Source of the DNA: Comamonas sp. BIGb0152
GTDB lineage: Bacteria; Pseudomonadota; Gammaproteobacteria; Burkholderiales; Burkholderiaceae_C
NCBI RefSeq assembly: GCF_024809975.1
Contig: NZ_JANUDY010000004.1
Location: 248,001 to 312,000, forward strand
DNA: 64,000 nucleotides
Reading direction: 5' to 3'
The position numbers were made by a program, and so were the translations under genes. Below are positions 25,876-34,822 of this stretch, in pieces (position 1 is the first letter of the stretch; every line of letters begins with the position of its first letter). Below the pieces are notes generated by a model. That model saw only the letters and a program-made list of their open reading frames with translations. It searched no databases and was not told the DNA's origin.

Positions 25876-28547
25876 GGCAGCACCGGCAGCGCCACGCTGA
25901 ACACCGCGCCTGGCCCCGGCTCCGCCGCAGCGGCGCTCAAACCGCCGCCATGGGCCTGCACAATGCGCTGGGCCAGCGCCAGGCCCAGGCCAATGCCGGA
26001 GATGCTGGACTCCGTATGGCCCCGGCTGAAGGGCTCGAACAGCTGCTCGGGCGCCAGGTGTGCTGGCAGGCCTGGCCCCCGGTCTTGCACCCGCAGCAGC
26101 AGCTGATCGCCCTCGACCTGCGCGGTGACCTGCACGGCAGTGCCCACCGGCGTGTACTTGCTGGCGTTGTCCAGCAGGTTGACCAGCACCCGCTCCAGCA
26201 TCGCCGCGTCAATCCACAACAGCGGCAAATCGGGCGGCAAGTGGACCTGCACCGGGTGCTCGGCCAGGCGCCCGCCCAGCTGGCGCAAGGCACTGCCGAC
26301 CAGCTCATCGACGGGGATCCAGGCGCGCTGCAGGTGTACGCCGTCCTGCTGCAACCGGGCCATGGCCAGCAGGTTGTCCACCAATTGCTGCAAGGCCTGG
26401 GCCTGGTTGCGGATCTGCACCAGCATGTCATGCGCCGGGCCGGGCGGCGCATGGGGCAAGCCGGCCTGGGCGGCACCCAGGATGCTGGTCAGCGGCGTGC
26501 GCAAGTCATGCGATACCGACGACAGCAAGGTGTTGCGCATGCGCTCGCCCTCCATCGCCACCTGGGTCTGCTGGGCCACCTCGACAAAATGCACGCGCTC
26601 CAGCGCCAGCGCGATCTGGCTGGCACAGGCATCCAGCAGGCGCCGCTCTTCGGGCACGCGCAGGCGCTCGGGTGTGCGCAGCTGCAGCACCAGCACGCCG
26701 CGTGCCCGCACCGGCGCCATCAGCGGCACATACAGCGCGTCCGACGCGGCCAAGGTATCTGTGCCCCGGCCGGCCATCTGGCTGTGCTCCATGCTCCAGC
26801 GGCCCACGCTGGGGTCCATCGCCGCTTCACTGCCCGGCGCCACTTGCAGCTGCTCTTGCGCATCGGGCAAGAGCAGGCCGGTGCGGGCATCGAGCACGCC
26901 GGCCATGGTGGTCAGCGCCGTCTGCACCACCTGCGCCTGGGTGAGCGCCCCCGACAGATCACGGGCCAGGCGCGCCAGTGCGCCTGCACGGCGCTCCCGC
27001 TCGGCCGCCACCCGGGCCTCATGCCGCAAGCGGGCCATGAGCTGGCCACAGACCAGGGCCACGCCCAGCATCAGGCAAAAGGTGAAGATGTACTGGGTGT
27101 CGTTAACGCCAAAGGAGTTGCGCGGCGGCACAAAGTAAAAATCAAACAGCAGCACCGACAAGAGCGCCGCCCAAGCGCCCGGGCCCCTGCCCCAGCGCAA
27201 GGCCGACAGCACCACCACCAGCAAAAACAGCATCACTACATTGGCCGGATCAAACACCTGCAGCAGCACCTGGGCCAGCAGGGCTGCGGCGCAGCAGGCC
27301 AGGCTGGTGCCCAGGTAGCCCCTCCATGCCCAAGGCGCCTCAGGCGTGGCGACGGGCTCGGGCCGGTTGCGCGGGCGGGGCACCGACAGCAGCAGCACAT
27401 CGAGGCCCGGATCCAGCCGGGCAATCTGCTCGGGCAGGCGTGTAGACGCCCAGGGCCACCAGCGTGTGGCCGTGGGCGGCACCCGGGCGAGCACCAGATG
27501 GCTGGCATTGCGCTCACGGGCAAAATCGACCAAGGCCACCGCAACCTGCGCGCCCGGGATGGTGGCGGTATCGGCGCCCAGGCGGGCGGCCAGGGCCAGG
27601 GTTTTGAGCACCGCCTCCTGCGAATGGGGCGAGCGGTGCTGGCGTGCGGGCGCGTCCACATAAACCACCATCCAGTCGGCCTCCAGCCGCCGGGCCAGGC
27701 GCGCTACCTGGCGCACCAGGGCATCATCGCCGGCCTGGCCACCCACGGCGACCAGCAAGCGCTCGCGCGTCGGCCAGACATCGCCAATGGCGCGCTCACG
27801 CCGGTAGTCGCGCATGTCTTCATCGACCCGGTCGGCCGTGCGGCGCAGCGCCAGCTCACGCAGGGCCAGCAAATTGCCCAGGCGGAAAAAATGGTGCGAT
27901 GCCCGCTCGGCCTGCTCCAGCGGGTAGATCTTGCCGGCCTTGAGGCGCTTGAGCAGCTCCTCGGGTGGCAGGTCGACCACGATGACTTCGCTGGCGTCGT
28001 CAAAAATATGGTCGGGCACGGTCTCGTGCACCTGGATGCCCACAATGCCGCTGACCACATCGTTGAGGCTTTCCAGATGCTGGACATTGACGGTCGTCCA
28101 GACGTCGATGCCCGCTTCCAGCAGCTCCTGCACATCCTGCCAGCGCTTGGGGTGGCGTGAGCCCGGCGCGTTGCTGTGGGCCAGCTCGTCGAGCAGCAGC
28201 ACCTGCGGGTGGCGCGCCAGCGCTGCGTCCAGGTCAAAGGCCTCACGCTGCCGGCCCTGGTGGGCCAGCAGGCGGCGGGGCAGCAGCTCCAGGCCATGGA
28301 GCTGCTGCACGGTCTCGGCCCGGCCATGGGTTTCGACCAGGCCCACCAGCACCTGCCGCCCCGCCTGGCGCTCGCGCTGCGCGGCCGCCAGCATCGCATA
28401 GGTCTTGCCCACCCCAGCATTGGAGCCAAAGTAGATGCGCAGCTTGCCCCTGGCCGCCTGTTGCTGGTCGGCCTTGAGCTGGGCGACCAGCGCGTCCGGA
28501 TCGGGCCGTGCTGCAGGTGCGTTGGGGGTGCTGGGGTTGCTTGCCAT
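25857..28547 (-). CDS. kdpD: Sensor histidine kinase KdpD
   Basis: The 896-residue inner-membrane kinase senses potassium limitation. Domains: N-terminal KdpD sensor with Walker A GSNAGVGKT (41-49) and LLLDELAHSN; a universal-stress-protein-like domain (about 255-370); four transmembrane helices (about 400-500); a GAF-like domain (about 530-650); the phospho-acceptor H680 in VSHDLRTPL; and an HATPase domain with LLDNASKYTP, DRGPGLP and GIGLGLALAQRI. It lies 41 bp after kdpB and is the last gene of the leftward operon. The normally adjacent kdpE is 7.6 kb further on. Confidence 0.96.
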   Translation of the reverse strand: MASNPSTPNAPAARPDPDALVAQLKADQQQAARGKLRIYFGSNAGVGKTYAMLAAAQRERQAGRQVLVGLVETHGRAETVQQLHGLELLPRRLLAHQGRQREAFDLDAALARHPQVLLLDELAHSNAPGSRHPKRWQDVQELLEAGIDVWTTVNVQHLESLNDVVSGIVGIQVHETVPDHIFDDASEVIVVDLPPEELLKRLKAGKIYPLEQAERASHHFFRLGNLLALRELALRRTADRVDEDMRDYRRERAIGDVWPTRERLLVAVGGQAGDDALVRQVARLARRLEADWMVVYVDAPARQHRSPHSQEAVLKTLALAARLGADTATIPGAQVAVALVDFARERNASHLVLARVPPTATRWWPWASTRLPEQIARLDPGLDVLLLSVPRPRNRPEPVATPEAPWAWRGYLGTSLACCAAALLAQVLLQVFDPANVVMLFLLVVVLSALRWGRGPGAWAALLSVLLFDFYFVPPRNSFGVNDTQYIFTFCLMLGVALVCGQLMARLRHEARVAAERERRAGALARLARDLSGALTQAQVVQTALTTMAGVLDARTGLLLPDAQEQLQVAPGSEAAMDPSVGRWSMEHSQMAGRGTDTLAASDALYVPLMAPVRARGVLVLQLRTPERLRVPEERRLLDACASQIALALERVHFVEVAQQTQVAMEGERMRNTLLSSVSHDLRTPLTSILGAAQAGLPHAPPGPAHDMLVQIRNQAQALQQLVDNLLAMARLQQDGVHLQRAWIPVDELVGSALRQLGGRLAEHPVQVHLPPDLPLLWIDAAMLERVLVNLLDNASKYTPVGTAVQVTAQVEGDQLLLRVQDRGPGLPAHLAPEQLFEPFSRGHTESSISGIGLGLALAQRIVQAHGGGLSAAAAEPGPGAVFSVALPVLPQPALD

Positions 28548-28588
28548 GGTCGCTATTGTGGGGGTTGCTACTGCTGCTCTCCAAACCT

Positions 28589-30676
28589 TCAGACCAGGCC
28601 GGTGGCGCTTAGCAGCATGTCGATCAGCTTGATACCCGCAAACGGCACCAACAAGCCGCCCAGACCGTAGATCAGCAGATTGCGGCGCAACAAGGCAGCA
28701 GCCCCCACCGCCCGGTAGCGCACCCCGCGCAGAGCCAGCGGCACCAAAGCGATGATGATCAAGGCGTTGAAGATAACAGCGCTGAGGATGGCCGAATCGG
28801 CACTGTGCAAGCCCATGATATTGAGCGAGGCGAGCTGCGGGTAGGTAGCGACAAAGGCGGCCGGGATGATGGCAAAGTACTTGGCCACATCGTTGGCAAT
28901 GCTGAAGGTGGTGAGCGCGCCGCGCGTCATCAGCATCTGCTTGCCGGTCTCCACCACCTCGATGAGCTTGGTGGGGTTGCTGTCCAGGTCGACCATGTTG
29001 GCGGCTTCCTTGGCCGCTTGCGTGCCGCTGTTCATGGCGACCGCCACATCAGCCTGGGCCAGTGCGGGCGCATCGTTGGTGCCGTCGCCCGTCATGGCCA
29101 CCAGGCGGCCGGCGGCCTGGTGGCTGCGGATCAGCTGCAACTTGTCCTCGGGCCGGGCCTCGGCCAGGTAGTCGTCTACACCGGCCTCGGCGGCAATGGC
29201 GGCGGCGGTCAAGGGGTTGTCGCCGGTGACCATCACCGTCTGGATGCCCATACGCCGCAGTTGGGCAAAGCGCTCGCGCATGCCGGGCTTGACCACGTCT
29301 TTGAGCTCAATCACCCCCAGCACCTGGGCACCATCCGCCACCACCAGCGGCGTGCTGCCCTTGCGCGAGACGCTCTCCACCGCCAGCAGCACCGCCTGCG
29401 GGAACTGCCCGCCCAGCGCCTCGACATGCCGGCGCAGTGCATCGGCCGCGCCCTTGCGCAGGCTGCGCTGGCCTTGGGGCGTGCTGATGTCCAGGCCGCT
29501 CATGCGGGTTTGCGCGGTAAACGGCACCGCCTGGGCCTGGCCAGGGTCGATGGCGGCGGCGCTCAGCCCATGGCGTTCATGGGCCAGTGCCACCACGCTG
29601 CGCCCTTCAGGCGTTTCATCGGCGATGGAGGACAGCTGGGCGGCTTGCGCCAGTTGTGCAGCGCTCACGCCCGGGGCGGGCAAGAATTCGCTGGCCTGGC
29701 GGTTGCCCAGGGTGATGGTGCCGGTCTTGTCCAGCAGCAGCACATCCACATCGCCAGCGGCCTCTACCGCGCGGCCCGAGGTGGCGATCACATTGGCCTG
29801 CATCATGCGCCCCATGCCCGCCACGCCAATGGCCGACAGCAGCCCACCAATCGTGGTCGGGATCAGGCACACCAGCAAGGCCACCAAGACGGCAACGCTG
29901 ACGGTCGTGCCCCCACCCGACTGCGCCACCGCAAACGCCGAGAAAGGCCAGAGCGTGACGATGACCAGCAAAAACACCAAGGTCAGCCCCACGAGCAAGA
30001 TGCCCAGTGCCAGTTCATTGGGGGTTTTCTGGCGCTTGGCCGATTCGACCATGGAGATCATGCGGTCCAGAAACGACTCGCCCGGGTTCACCGTGACCTC
30101 GACCACCAGCCAGTCGGACAGCACGCGTGTGCCACCCGTTACCGACGAGAAATCGCCGCCGGCCTCACGGATCACGGGGGCGGATTCGCCAGTGATGGCG
30201 CTCTCATCGACCGAGGCCACGCCTTCGACCACGGTGCCGTCGAGCGCGATCACATCGCCGGCCTCGACCAGCAGGAACGTGCCCTTGGTCAGGCTGCTGG
30301 CGGGTTGGGCGGTCCAGGTGGCGCCATGCTGCGCTTGCTGCAGCACCTTGGCGACGGTGTCGCGCTTCATGCCGCGCAGGCTGGCGGCCTGGGCACGGCT
30401 GCGGCCCTCGGCCAGTGCCTCGGCGAAATTGGCAAACAGCACGGTGAACCACAGCCAACCGGCAATCGCCAACGTAAAGCCGCTATTGGCCTGCGCCGTC
30501 AGCAGATTCTGCAGCCACAGCAGGCTGGTGAGCCAGGCGCCCAGGTAGACCACAAACATGACCGGGTTGGTCCACTGCAGGCGGGGCGAGAGTTTGCGTA
30601 GCGCATCCCAGGCGGCGGCCTGCAGCAGTGCCAGATCGCCCAGGCCGGCGGAGGTTGTCAGTTTTTTCGTGTTCAT
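28589..30676 (-). CDS. kdpB: Potassium-transporting P-type ATPase, catalytic subunit KdpB
   Basis: The 695-residue subunit hydrolyses ATP to drive high-affinity K+ uptake through KdpA. The phosphorylated Asp is D316 in [10 protein letters not shown]. Other P-type marks are [11 protein letters not shown] (actuator domain), [10 protein letters not shown] and [20 protein letters not shown] (hinge). About seven transmembrane helices are visible. Its ATG overlaps the kdpC stop by 4 bp, so here kdpB follows kdpC, the reverse of the usual A-B-C order. Confidence 0.97.
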   Translation of the reverse strand: MNTKKLTTSAGLGDLALLQAAAWDALRKLSPRLQWTNPVMFVVYLGAWLTSLLWLQNLLTAQANSGFTLAIAGWLWFTVLFANFAEALAEGRSRAQAASLRGMKRDTVAKVLQQAQHGATWTAQPASSLTKGTFLLVEAGDVIALDGTVVEGVASVDESAITGESAPVIREAGGDFSSVTGGTRVLSDWLVVEVTVNPGESFLDRMISMVESAKRQKTPNELALGILLVGLTLVFLLVIVTLWPFSAFAVAQSGGGTTVSVAVLVALLVCLIPTTIGGLLSAIGVAGMGRMMQANVIATSGRAVEAAGDVDVLLLDKTGTITLGNRQASEFLPAPGVSAAQLAQAAQLSSIADETPEGRSVVALAHERHGLSAAAIDPGQAQAVPFTAQTRMSGLDISTPQGQRSLRKGAADALRRHVEALGGQFPQAVLLAVESVSRKGSTPLVVADGAQVLGVIELKDVVKPGMRERFAQLRRMGIQTVMVTGDNPLTAAAIAAEAGVDDYLAEARPEDKLQLIRSHQAAGRLVAMTGDGTNDAPALAQADVAVAMNSGTQAAKEAANMVDLDSNPTKLIEVVETGKQMLMTRGALTTFSIANDVAKYFAIIPAAFVATYPQLASLNIMGLHSADSAILSAVIFNALIIIALVPLALRGVRYRAVGAAALLRRNLLIYGLGGLLVPFAGIKLIDMLLSATGLV

Positions 30677-31374
30677 GGTTGGCTCCGGCTAGGCAGTGCA
30701 TCCAGCGCCATATTGAGCGCCAGCACGTTCACGCGGGGCTCACCGAGCAAGTAGCCGGTGCGCTGCTGCGTGGCCTGGTCCAGCAACTGCTGCACCTGGG
30801 CGGGGGGCCATTGCCGCTCGCGCGCCACACGGGGCAGTTGCAGACTGGCATTGGCGATGGAGATATGCGGATCCAGGCCCGAGGCCGATGCGGTGACCGC
30901 ATCGACCGGCACGGATGCATCGGCGGCCAGGCCATTGGCGCTGCGGTACTGCGCCACCCGCTCGGCCACAGTGTCGGCCAGCCCCTGGCTGCTGACGCCT
31001 TGGTTGCTGGCACCGGACAGGCCGGCGTTATAGGGCGCGGGGATGCTGGCCCCTTCCTGCTTGGGATCGGGCGCCGTGGTGGCGCTGGGCCGGCCATGGA
31101 AGTAGCGGGTACTGTCAAACTGCTGGCCGATCAGGGCCGAGCCCACGATCTGCCCATCACGCAGCACCAGCGAACCATTGGCCGCATGGGGCAGCAGCGC
31201 CTGGGCGACGCCGGTAGTAGCAAGTGGGTAGGCGACGCCACACAGCAGCAGCACCAGCACGGCGGCACGGGCACTGCTGCCCAGCGTGCGGCCCCAGCCT
31301 GCGGCGGCGGGGGCGGTGGCAGCTTGCTGCGCATTCAGCGCTGGCAGGCGTTTATCGGAATCAAGGCTTGTCAT
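30673..31374 (-). CDS. kdpC: Potassium-transporting ATPase subunit KdpC
   Basis: 233 residues: a single transmembrane helix (about residues 35-57) preceded by a longer than usual cytoplasmic N-terminus, then a periplasmic domain with the KdpC marks [48 protein letters not shown] and [14 protein letters not shown]. KdpC stabilises the KdpA-KdpB complex. An AGGAG ribosome binding site precedes the ATG. It lies between kdpA and kdpB rather than after kdpB. Confidence 0.95.
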   Translation of the reverse strand: MTSLDSDKRLPALNAQQAATAPAAAGWGRTLGSSARAAVLVLLLCGVAYPLATTGVAQALLPHAANGSLVLRDGQIVGSALIGQQFDSTRYFHGRPSATTAPDPKQEGASIPAPYNAGLSGASNQGVSSQGLADTVAERVAQYRSANGLAADASVPVDAVTASASGLDPHISIANASLQLPRVARERQWPPAQVQQLLDQATQQRTGYLLGEPRVNVLALNMALDALPSRSQP

Positions 31375-31450
31375 GTTTTTCTCCTGCGGGCACGGCCTGG
31401 CCGTGCCCCGGTACGTTCAAATAAATGTCCATCTCGGGTCCAAACGGCGG

Positions 31451-33160
31451 TCAGGGGTACAGCTGCCCACCCAGCATCTGCAACTGCTCCACCACCGGCC
31501 CCAGCGCCAGGGCCGGCAAAAAGGTGAGCCCTCCCACGACCAGCACCACAAACACCAGCAGGCCCATGAACAGCGGTGTAGCGGTGGGGAAGGTGCCGGC
31601 ACCGGCTGGCACGCTGGGTTTGCTCGCCATGCTGCCGGCCACAGCCAGCAGCGGCAGCAGGGTCAGGTAGCGCCCCATCAGCATGGCCAGACCCAAGGTG
31701 GTGTTGAAGAAAGGCGTGTTCGCATTCAGGCCTGCAAAAGCCGAGCCGTTGTTGGCCGTGGCCGAGGCATAGGCGTAGAGAATTTCCGAAAAACCGTGCG
31801 GCCCCCGGTTGTTCAGGCTGTCTGCCGCGCCAGGCCACAGCGCGGCCAGTGCCGTCCAGCCCAAGATGCAAGCCGGGTGCGCCAGCACCGCCAGCATCAC
31901 CAGCTTGATCTCACGCACTTCGATCTTCTTGCCCAGGAACTCAGGCGTGCGCCCAATCATCATGCCGGCCAGGAACACGGTCAGGATGGCGTACTGCAGC
32001 AGGTTGATGAGGCCCACGCCATCGCCGCCAAACACGCAGTTGAGCATCATCAGCGCCAGCGGCGTGATGCTGCCAAGGGGCGTGAGCGAGTCATGCATGG
32101 CATTGACCGAACCGGTGGTGGCCGCCGTGGTGGTGGTGACAAACAAGGCGGTATCGACAATGCCAAACCGCAGCTCCTTGCCTTCCATGTTGCCGCCCGG
32201 CTGCGTGGCGCTCCACTGCTGGTCGGCACCAGCGCGCGCCAGCAGGCCGCTGCCGTTTTGCTCGGCCGTCCAGACCAGCGCCAAAAAGCCCACAAAGATG
32301 ACAAGGCTGGCACCAAAGAACACCCAGCCCTGGCGACGCTTGAGCAGCATGGAGCCCAGCGCATAGGTCATGCCCGCAGGGATCAGCAGCATGGCCAGGA
32401 TGTGCAGCATGTTGCTGAGCGGCGTGGGGTTCTCGAAAGGATGGGCTGCATTCATGCTGAAGAACCCGCCCCCGTTGGTGCCCAGGTGCTTGATGCTCTC
32501 CAGGCTGGCGACCGGGCCCATCAGCAGTTGCTGCGTGCGGCCGCCGTCCAGCGTATGGGCCAGCACCTCGGTGTTCAAGGTCTGGGGCACCCCTTGCCAG
32601 ACATATACCAGGGCCAGCACCAGGGACAGCGGCAGCAGCACGCGCCACAAAATACGGACAAAGTCCACCCAGTAGTTGCCGATATCCTGGCTGCCAGAGC
32701 GGGCCAGCCCGCGCACAAAACCTGCCGCTGCCGCTAGCCCGGCCGCGGCGCCCGCAAACATCAAACCGGTGATCACCACCATCTGCGTGGCATTGCTCAG
32801 GCTGCTCTCGCCCGCATAGGCCTGCCAGTTGGTGTTGGTGATGAAGGACGCGGCGGTATTGAACGCCAGGTCTGGCGTTTGCGCGGCATTCTGCAGCGGG
32901 TTGAGCGGCAGGCTGCCCTGCAGCCGCAGCAGCAGATAGCCCAGCAGCATCAGCAAGCCATTGCTCATCACCAGCACCGCGCCATAGCGTTGCCAGCCCA
33001 TGCGCTCTTGGGGGTCTACGCCGATAGCGGCGTAGGTCCAGCGCTCCAGCCGGCTGTGGTGCGCGCTGGTAAAGCAGCGTGCCAGCCACCAGCCCATGGG
33101 CATGGTCAGCAGCACCAGCACCGCCACAAAGGCGGCATATTCGATCCAGGCTAAACCCAT
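31451..33160 (-). CDS. kdpA: Potassium-transporting ATPase, K+-binding subunit KdpA
   Basis: The 569-residue membrane protein of the SKT channel superfamily forms the K+ selectivity filter. Ten hydrophobic segments and four filter-like loops are visible, including [35 protein letters not shown] and [12 protein letters not shown]. It is preceded by two small membrane-peptide genes and a GGGAG ribosome binding site. Confidence 0.97.
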   Translation of the reverse strand: MGLAWIEYAAFVAVLVLLTMPMGWWLARCFTSAHHSRLERWTYAAIGVDPQERMGWQRYGAVLVMSNGLLMLLGYLLLRLQGSLPLNPLQNAAQTPDLAFNTAASFITNTNWQAYAGESSLSNATQMVVITGLMFAGAAAGLAAAAGFVRGLARSGSQDIGNYWVDFVRILWRVLLPLSLVLALVYVWQGVPQTLNTEVLAHTLDGGRTQQLLMGPVASLESIKHLGTNGGGFFSMNAAHPFENPTPLSNMLHILAMLLIPAGMTYALGSMLLKRRQGWVFFGASLVIFVGFLALVWTAEQNGSGLLARAGADQQWSATQPGGNMEGKELRFGIVDTALFVTTTTAATTGSVNAMHDSLTPLGSITPLALMMLNCVFGGDGVGLINLLQYAILTVFLAGMMIGRTPEFLGKKIEVREIKLVMLAVLAHPACILGWTALAALWPGAADSLNNRGPHGFSEILYAYASATANNGSAFAGLNANTPFFNTTLGLAMLMGRYLTLLPLLAVAGSMASKPSVPAGAGTFPTATPLFMGLLVFVVLVVGGLTFLPALALGPVVEQLQMLGGQLYP

Positions 33161-33172
33161 AGCAGCTCCCGG

Positions 33173-33265
33173 TCAGATGCGCACCAAGGCGCGGACAAAG
33201 CCCAGCAGGCCGACAAAGCAGGCCAGCGTGAGACCGACAAATACCAGGTCTTGCAGCATGTGCAT
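33173..33265 (-). CDS. 30-residue membrane peptide between kdpF and kdpA
   Basis: The frame MHMLQDLVFVGLTLACFVGL followed by LGFVRALVRI is a single hydrophobic helix with a short basic end. It has a strong ribosome binding site (AGGAGAGGG, about 3-11 nt before the ATG; a second ATG is two codons in). It starts 14 bp after the kdpF stop and ends 12 bp before kdpA, so it is placed as an operon gene. It is not KdpF, which lies just upstream. I recall similar unnamed peptides beside kdpF in other proteobacteria but cannot confirm this here. Confidence 0.6.
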   Translation of the reverse strand: MHMLQDLVFVGLTLACFVGLLGFVRALVRI

Positions 33266-33279
33266 GGCCCTCTCCTCAT

Positions 33280-33375
33280 TCAGAATTTTTCGGGCCGCAA
33301 CAGCGCGTAACCCAGATAGACAAACAACGCTGCACTGACCAGCACGGCCAGCACATCCACCCAATTGAGCGACAT
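33280..33375 (-). CDS. kdpF: Potassium-transporting ATPase subunit KdpF
   Basis: A 31-residue single-helix peptide, MSLNWVDVLAVLVSAALFVY then LGYALLRPEKF. The closing GYALLRPEKF is the usual KdpF end. KdpF is a small lipid-like stabiliser of the KdpABC complex. It is the first gene of the operon; a GGAG ribosome binding site lies a few bases before the ATG at 33375. Confidence 0.85.
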   Translation of the reverse strand: MSLNWVDVLAVLVSAALFVYLGYALLRPEKF

Positions 33376-33475
33376 CAACGTCTCCTGCTGCACCGCCTAC
33401 CCACCCAATGCGGGCAAGCGGCGCGGTTGTGTTGCGCAGGCAAAACGCCTGCGTGGGAGCCAATGTAGGTTTGCG

Positions 33476-33528
33476 CGCATCAAGCAGGCGCTGAGAATGG
33501 CGGGGGCGGTATCAAGATGGCATCAAGA
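33476..33528 (-). promoter_or_regulatory. Candidate KdpE-binding direct repeats upstream of kdpF
   Basis: On the minus strand TCTTGATGCCA (33528-33518) is followed at once by TCTTGATACCG (33517-33507), a direct repeat with an 11-bp period, the arrangement bound by OmpR-family dimers. A further CTTGATGCG (33484-33476) lies about three turns downstream. The repeats sit 100-155 bp before the kdpF start. No -10 box is obvious. Confidence 0.5.
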
Positions 33529-33597
33529 GGCGGCCGCCCAGCGGCGATGGGCACCCGCCCAGGCCATGTATAGTGGTGCCGCGCTCACGTCCACCCC

Positions 33598-34614
33598 ATG
33601 CCCATTCAGCCCTCCATGCCCCATCGCAGCAACTCTTTTGACATCCTCAGAATCTGTGCGGCGCTGGCGGTGATCGTTTGCCACCACTACTACATCAGTG
33701 GCCGCGACGGCCCCAGTTGGATGAATGTGGGCATGATTGGCGGGGTGGCGGTGATGACGTTTTTCACCATCAGCGGCTACTTGGTCACCACCAGCTGGTT
33801 GCGTGAGCCGCATGTGCTCAAGTTTTGCGCCAAGCGCTTGCTGCGCCTGTGGCCGGGCATGATCGCTGCCGTGGTTCTGAATATTTTCGTGTTCGGCCTG
33901 GCTTTTACCGACCTACCGGCGCGTAGCTTTCTCAGCCACGGCCAGACCTTGGAGTACGTCAAGAACCTGCTGCTCTACCGCGCCTATGTCAACCTGCCCG
34001 AGGTGTTTACAGGCAACCCGCTCGCCACCTTGATGAATGGGCCGCTGTGGACCATTCCGATGGAGACCATGTGCTACGCCGCCTTGGCCGTCGCCGGGCT
34101 GGTGGGGGTGTTTCGCTACCGCTGGCTTGCCAGCTTAGTGCTGGTGGCCTTTGTGCTGCTCTTTGTGGCGCGCTACAACGCCGACTTCACCGGCACGATG
34201 ATGCATTGGTGGGAGTACCCGGCTTACTTTGCCTGTGGCTCCCTCATCGCGCTGCACCGGGAGCGCTTTCTGGCCCATGCGGCCACCATCACATTTGGCC
34301 TCATTCCGGTGGCCATGTTTTTCTGGCTGACCGGCTTGCAGCACACGTCCGGCCTTGTGGTCTTGCCCGCCTTGCTCATCTTTCTGGGCACGCGCACATC
34401 GGTGGTATCGGGTTGGATCAGCCGGCCAGGTGATCCCTCCTACGGCGTCTACCTGTCGGGCTGCCCCATCGCCCAGGCGGTGTACGCCGTCTGGCCGGGC
34501 ATGAACTTCTACGCCAGCATGGGGCTGTCGATGCTGTTGTCGATGTTGCTGGGCTATGTGCTGTGGCATTCCATCGAATCGCCCGCATTGCGCCTCAAGC
34601 GCTACCTGCGTTAG
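33598..34614 (+). CDS. Acyltransferase-3 (OafA/YrhL-type) membrane protein
   Basis: 338 residues, about ten hydrophobic helices. The family start SFDILRICAALAVIVCHHYY carries the conserved Arg and the proposed catalytic His, and GGVAVMTFFTISGYLVTTSW, FCAKRLLRLWPGM and GPLWTIPMETMCY match Acyl_transf_3. Such proteins O-acetylate surface polysaccharides using cytoplasmic acyl-CoA. It is a close paralog of the 46202-47218 protein (same length, shared PSWMNV, GYLVT and HWWE(Y/F)PAYFA blocks). It diverges from the kdp operon. The acceptor is unknown. Confidence 0.85.
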   Translation: MPIQPSMPHRSNSFDILRICAALAVIVCHHYYISGRDGPSWMNVGMIGGVAVMTFFTISGYLVTTSWLREPHVLKFCAKRLLRLWPGMIAAVVLNIFVFGLAFTDLPARSFLSHGQTLEYVKNLLLYRAYVNLPEVFTGNPLATLMNGPLWTIPMETMCYAALAVAGLVGVFRYRWLASLVLVAFVLLFVARYNADFTGTMMHWWEYPAYFACGSLIALHRERFLAHAATITFGLIPVAMFFWLTGLQHTSGLVVLPALLIFLGTRTSVVSGWISRPGDPSYGVYLSGCPIAQAVYAVWPGMNFYASMGLSMLLSMLLGYVLWHSIESPALRLKRYLR

Positions 34615-34669
34615 GAATCCGCTGCAAAACTCCCTGCCTTGGTCTGAACGCGGTCTCGGGCGATCCGCG
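34615..34669 (+). repeat. Dispersed repeat, copy 1
   Basis: A stretch directly after the acyltransferase stop codon that recurs, about 80% identical over 55 bp, directly after the stop codon at 42452. The shared core is GCTGCAAAACT-CCTGCC-TGG and ACGCGGTCTC. A third, more diverged and inverted copy lies near 62677. Confidence 0.6.
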
Positions 34670-34822
34670 CCCATCCCACTTGGCGAGGGTTCTGCAGAGG
34701 GCCCCAAGCCCCGCCCCAGGCAAAACGCTTTCCGTTAAAATGCCGCCAGTCCCAGCCAGCGCCTGCTGGCTTTGTTTTTTGGCAGCCCCGCCCTGGGCCT
34801 GCGCTCTTTGCCCATCCGTACT

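Noticed and set aside
25695..28160. Open frame of 821 codons on the plus strand opposite kdpD
   Set aside because: Gln-, His- and Gly-rich shadow frame; kdpD is complete and well supported on the minus strand.
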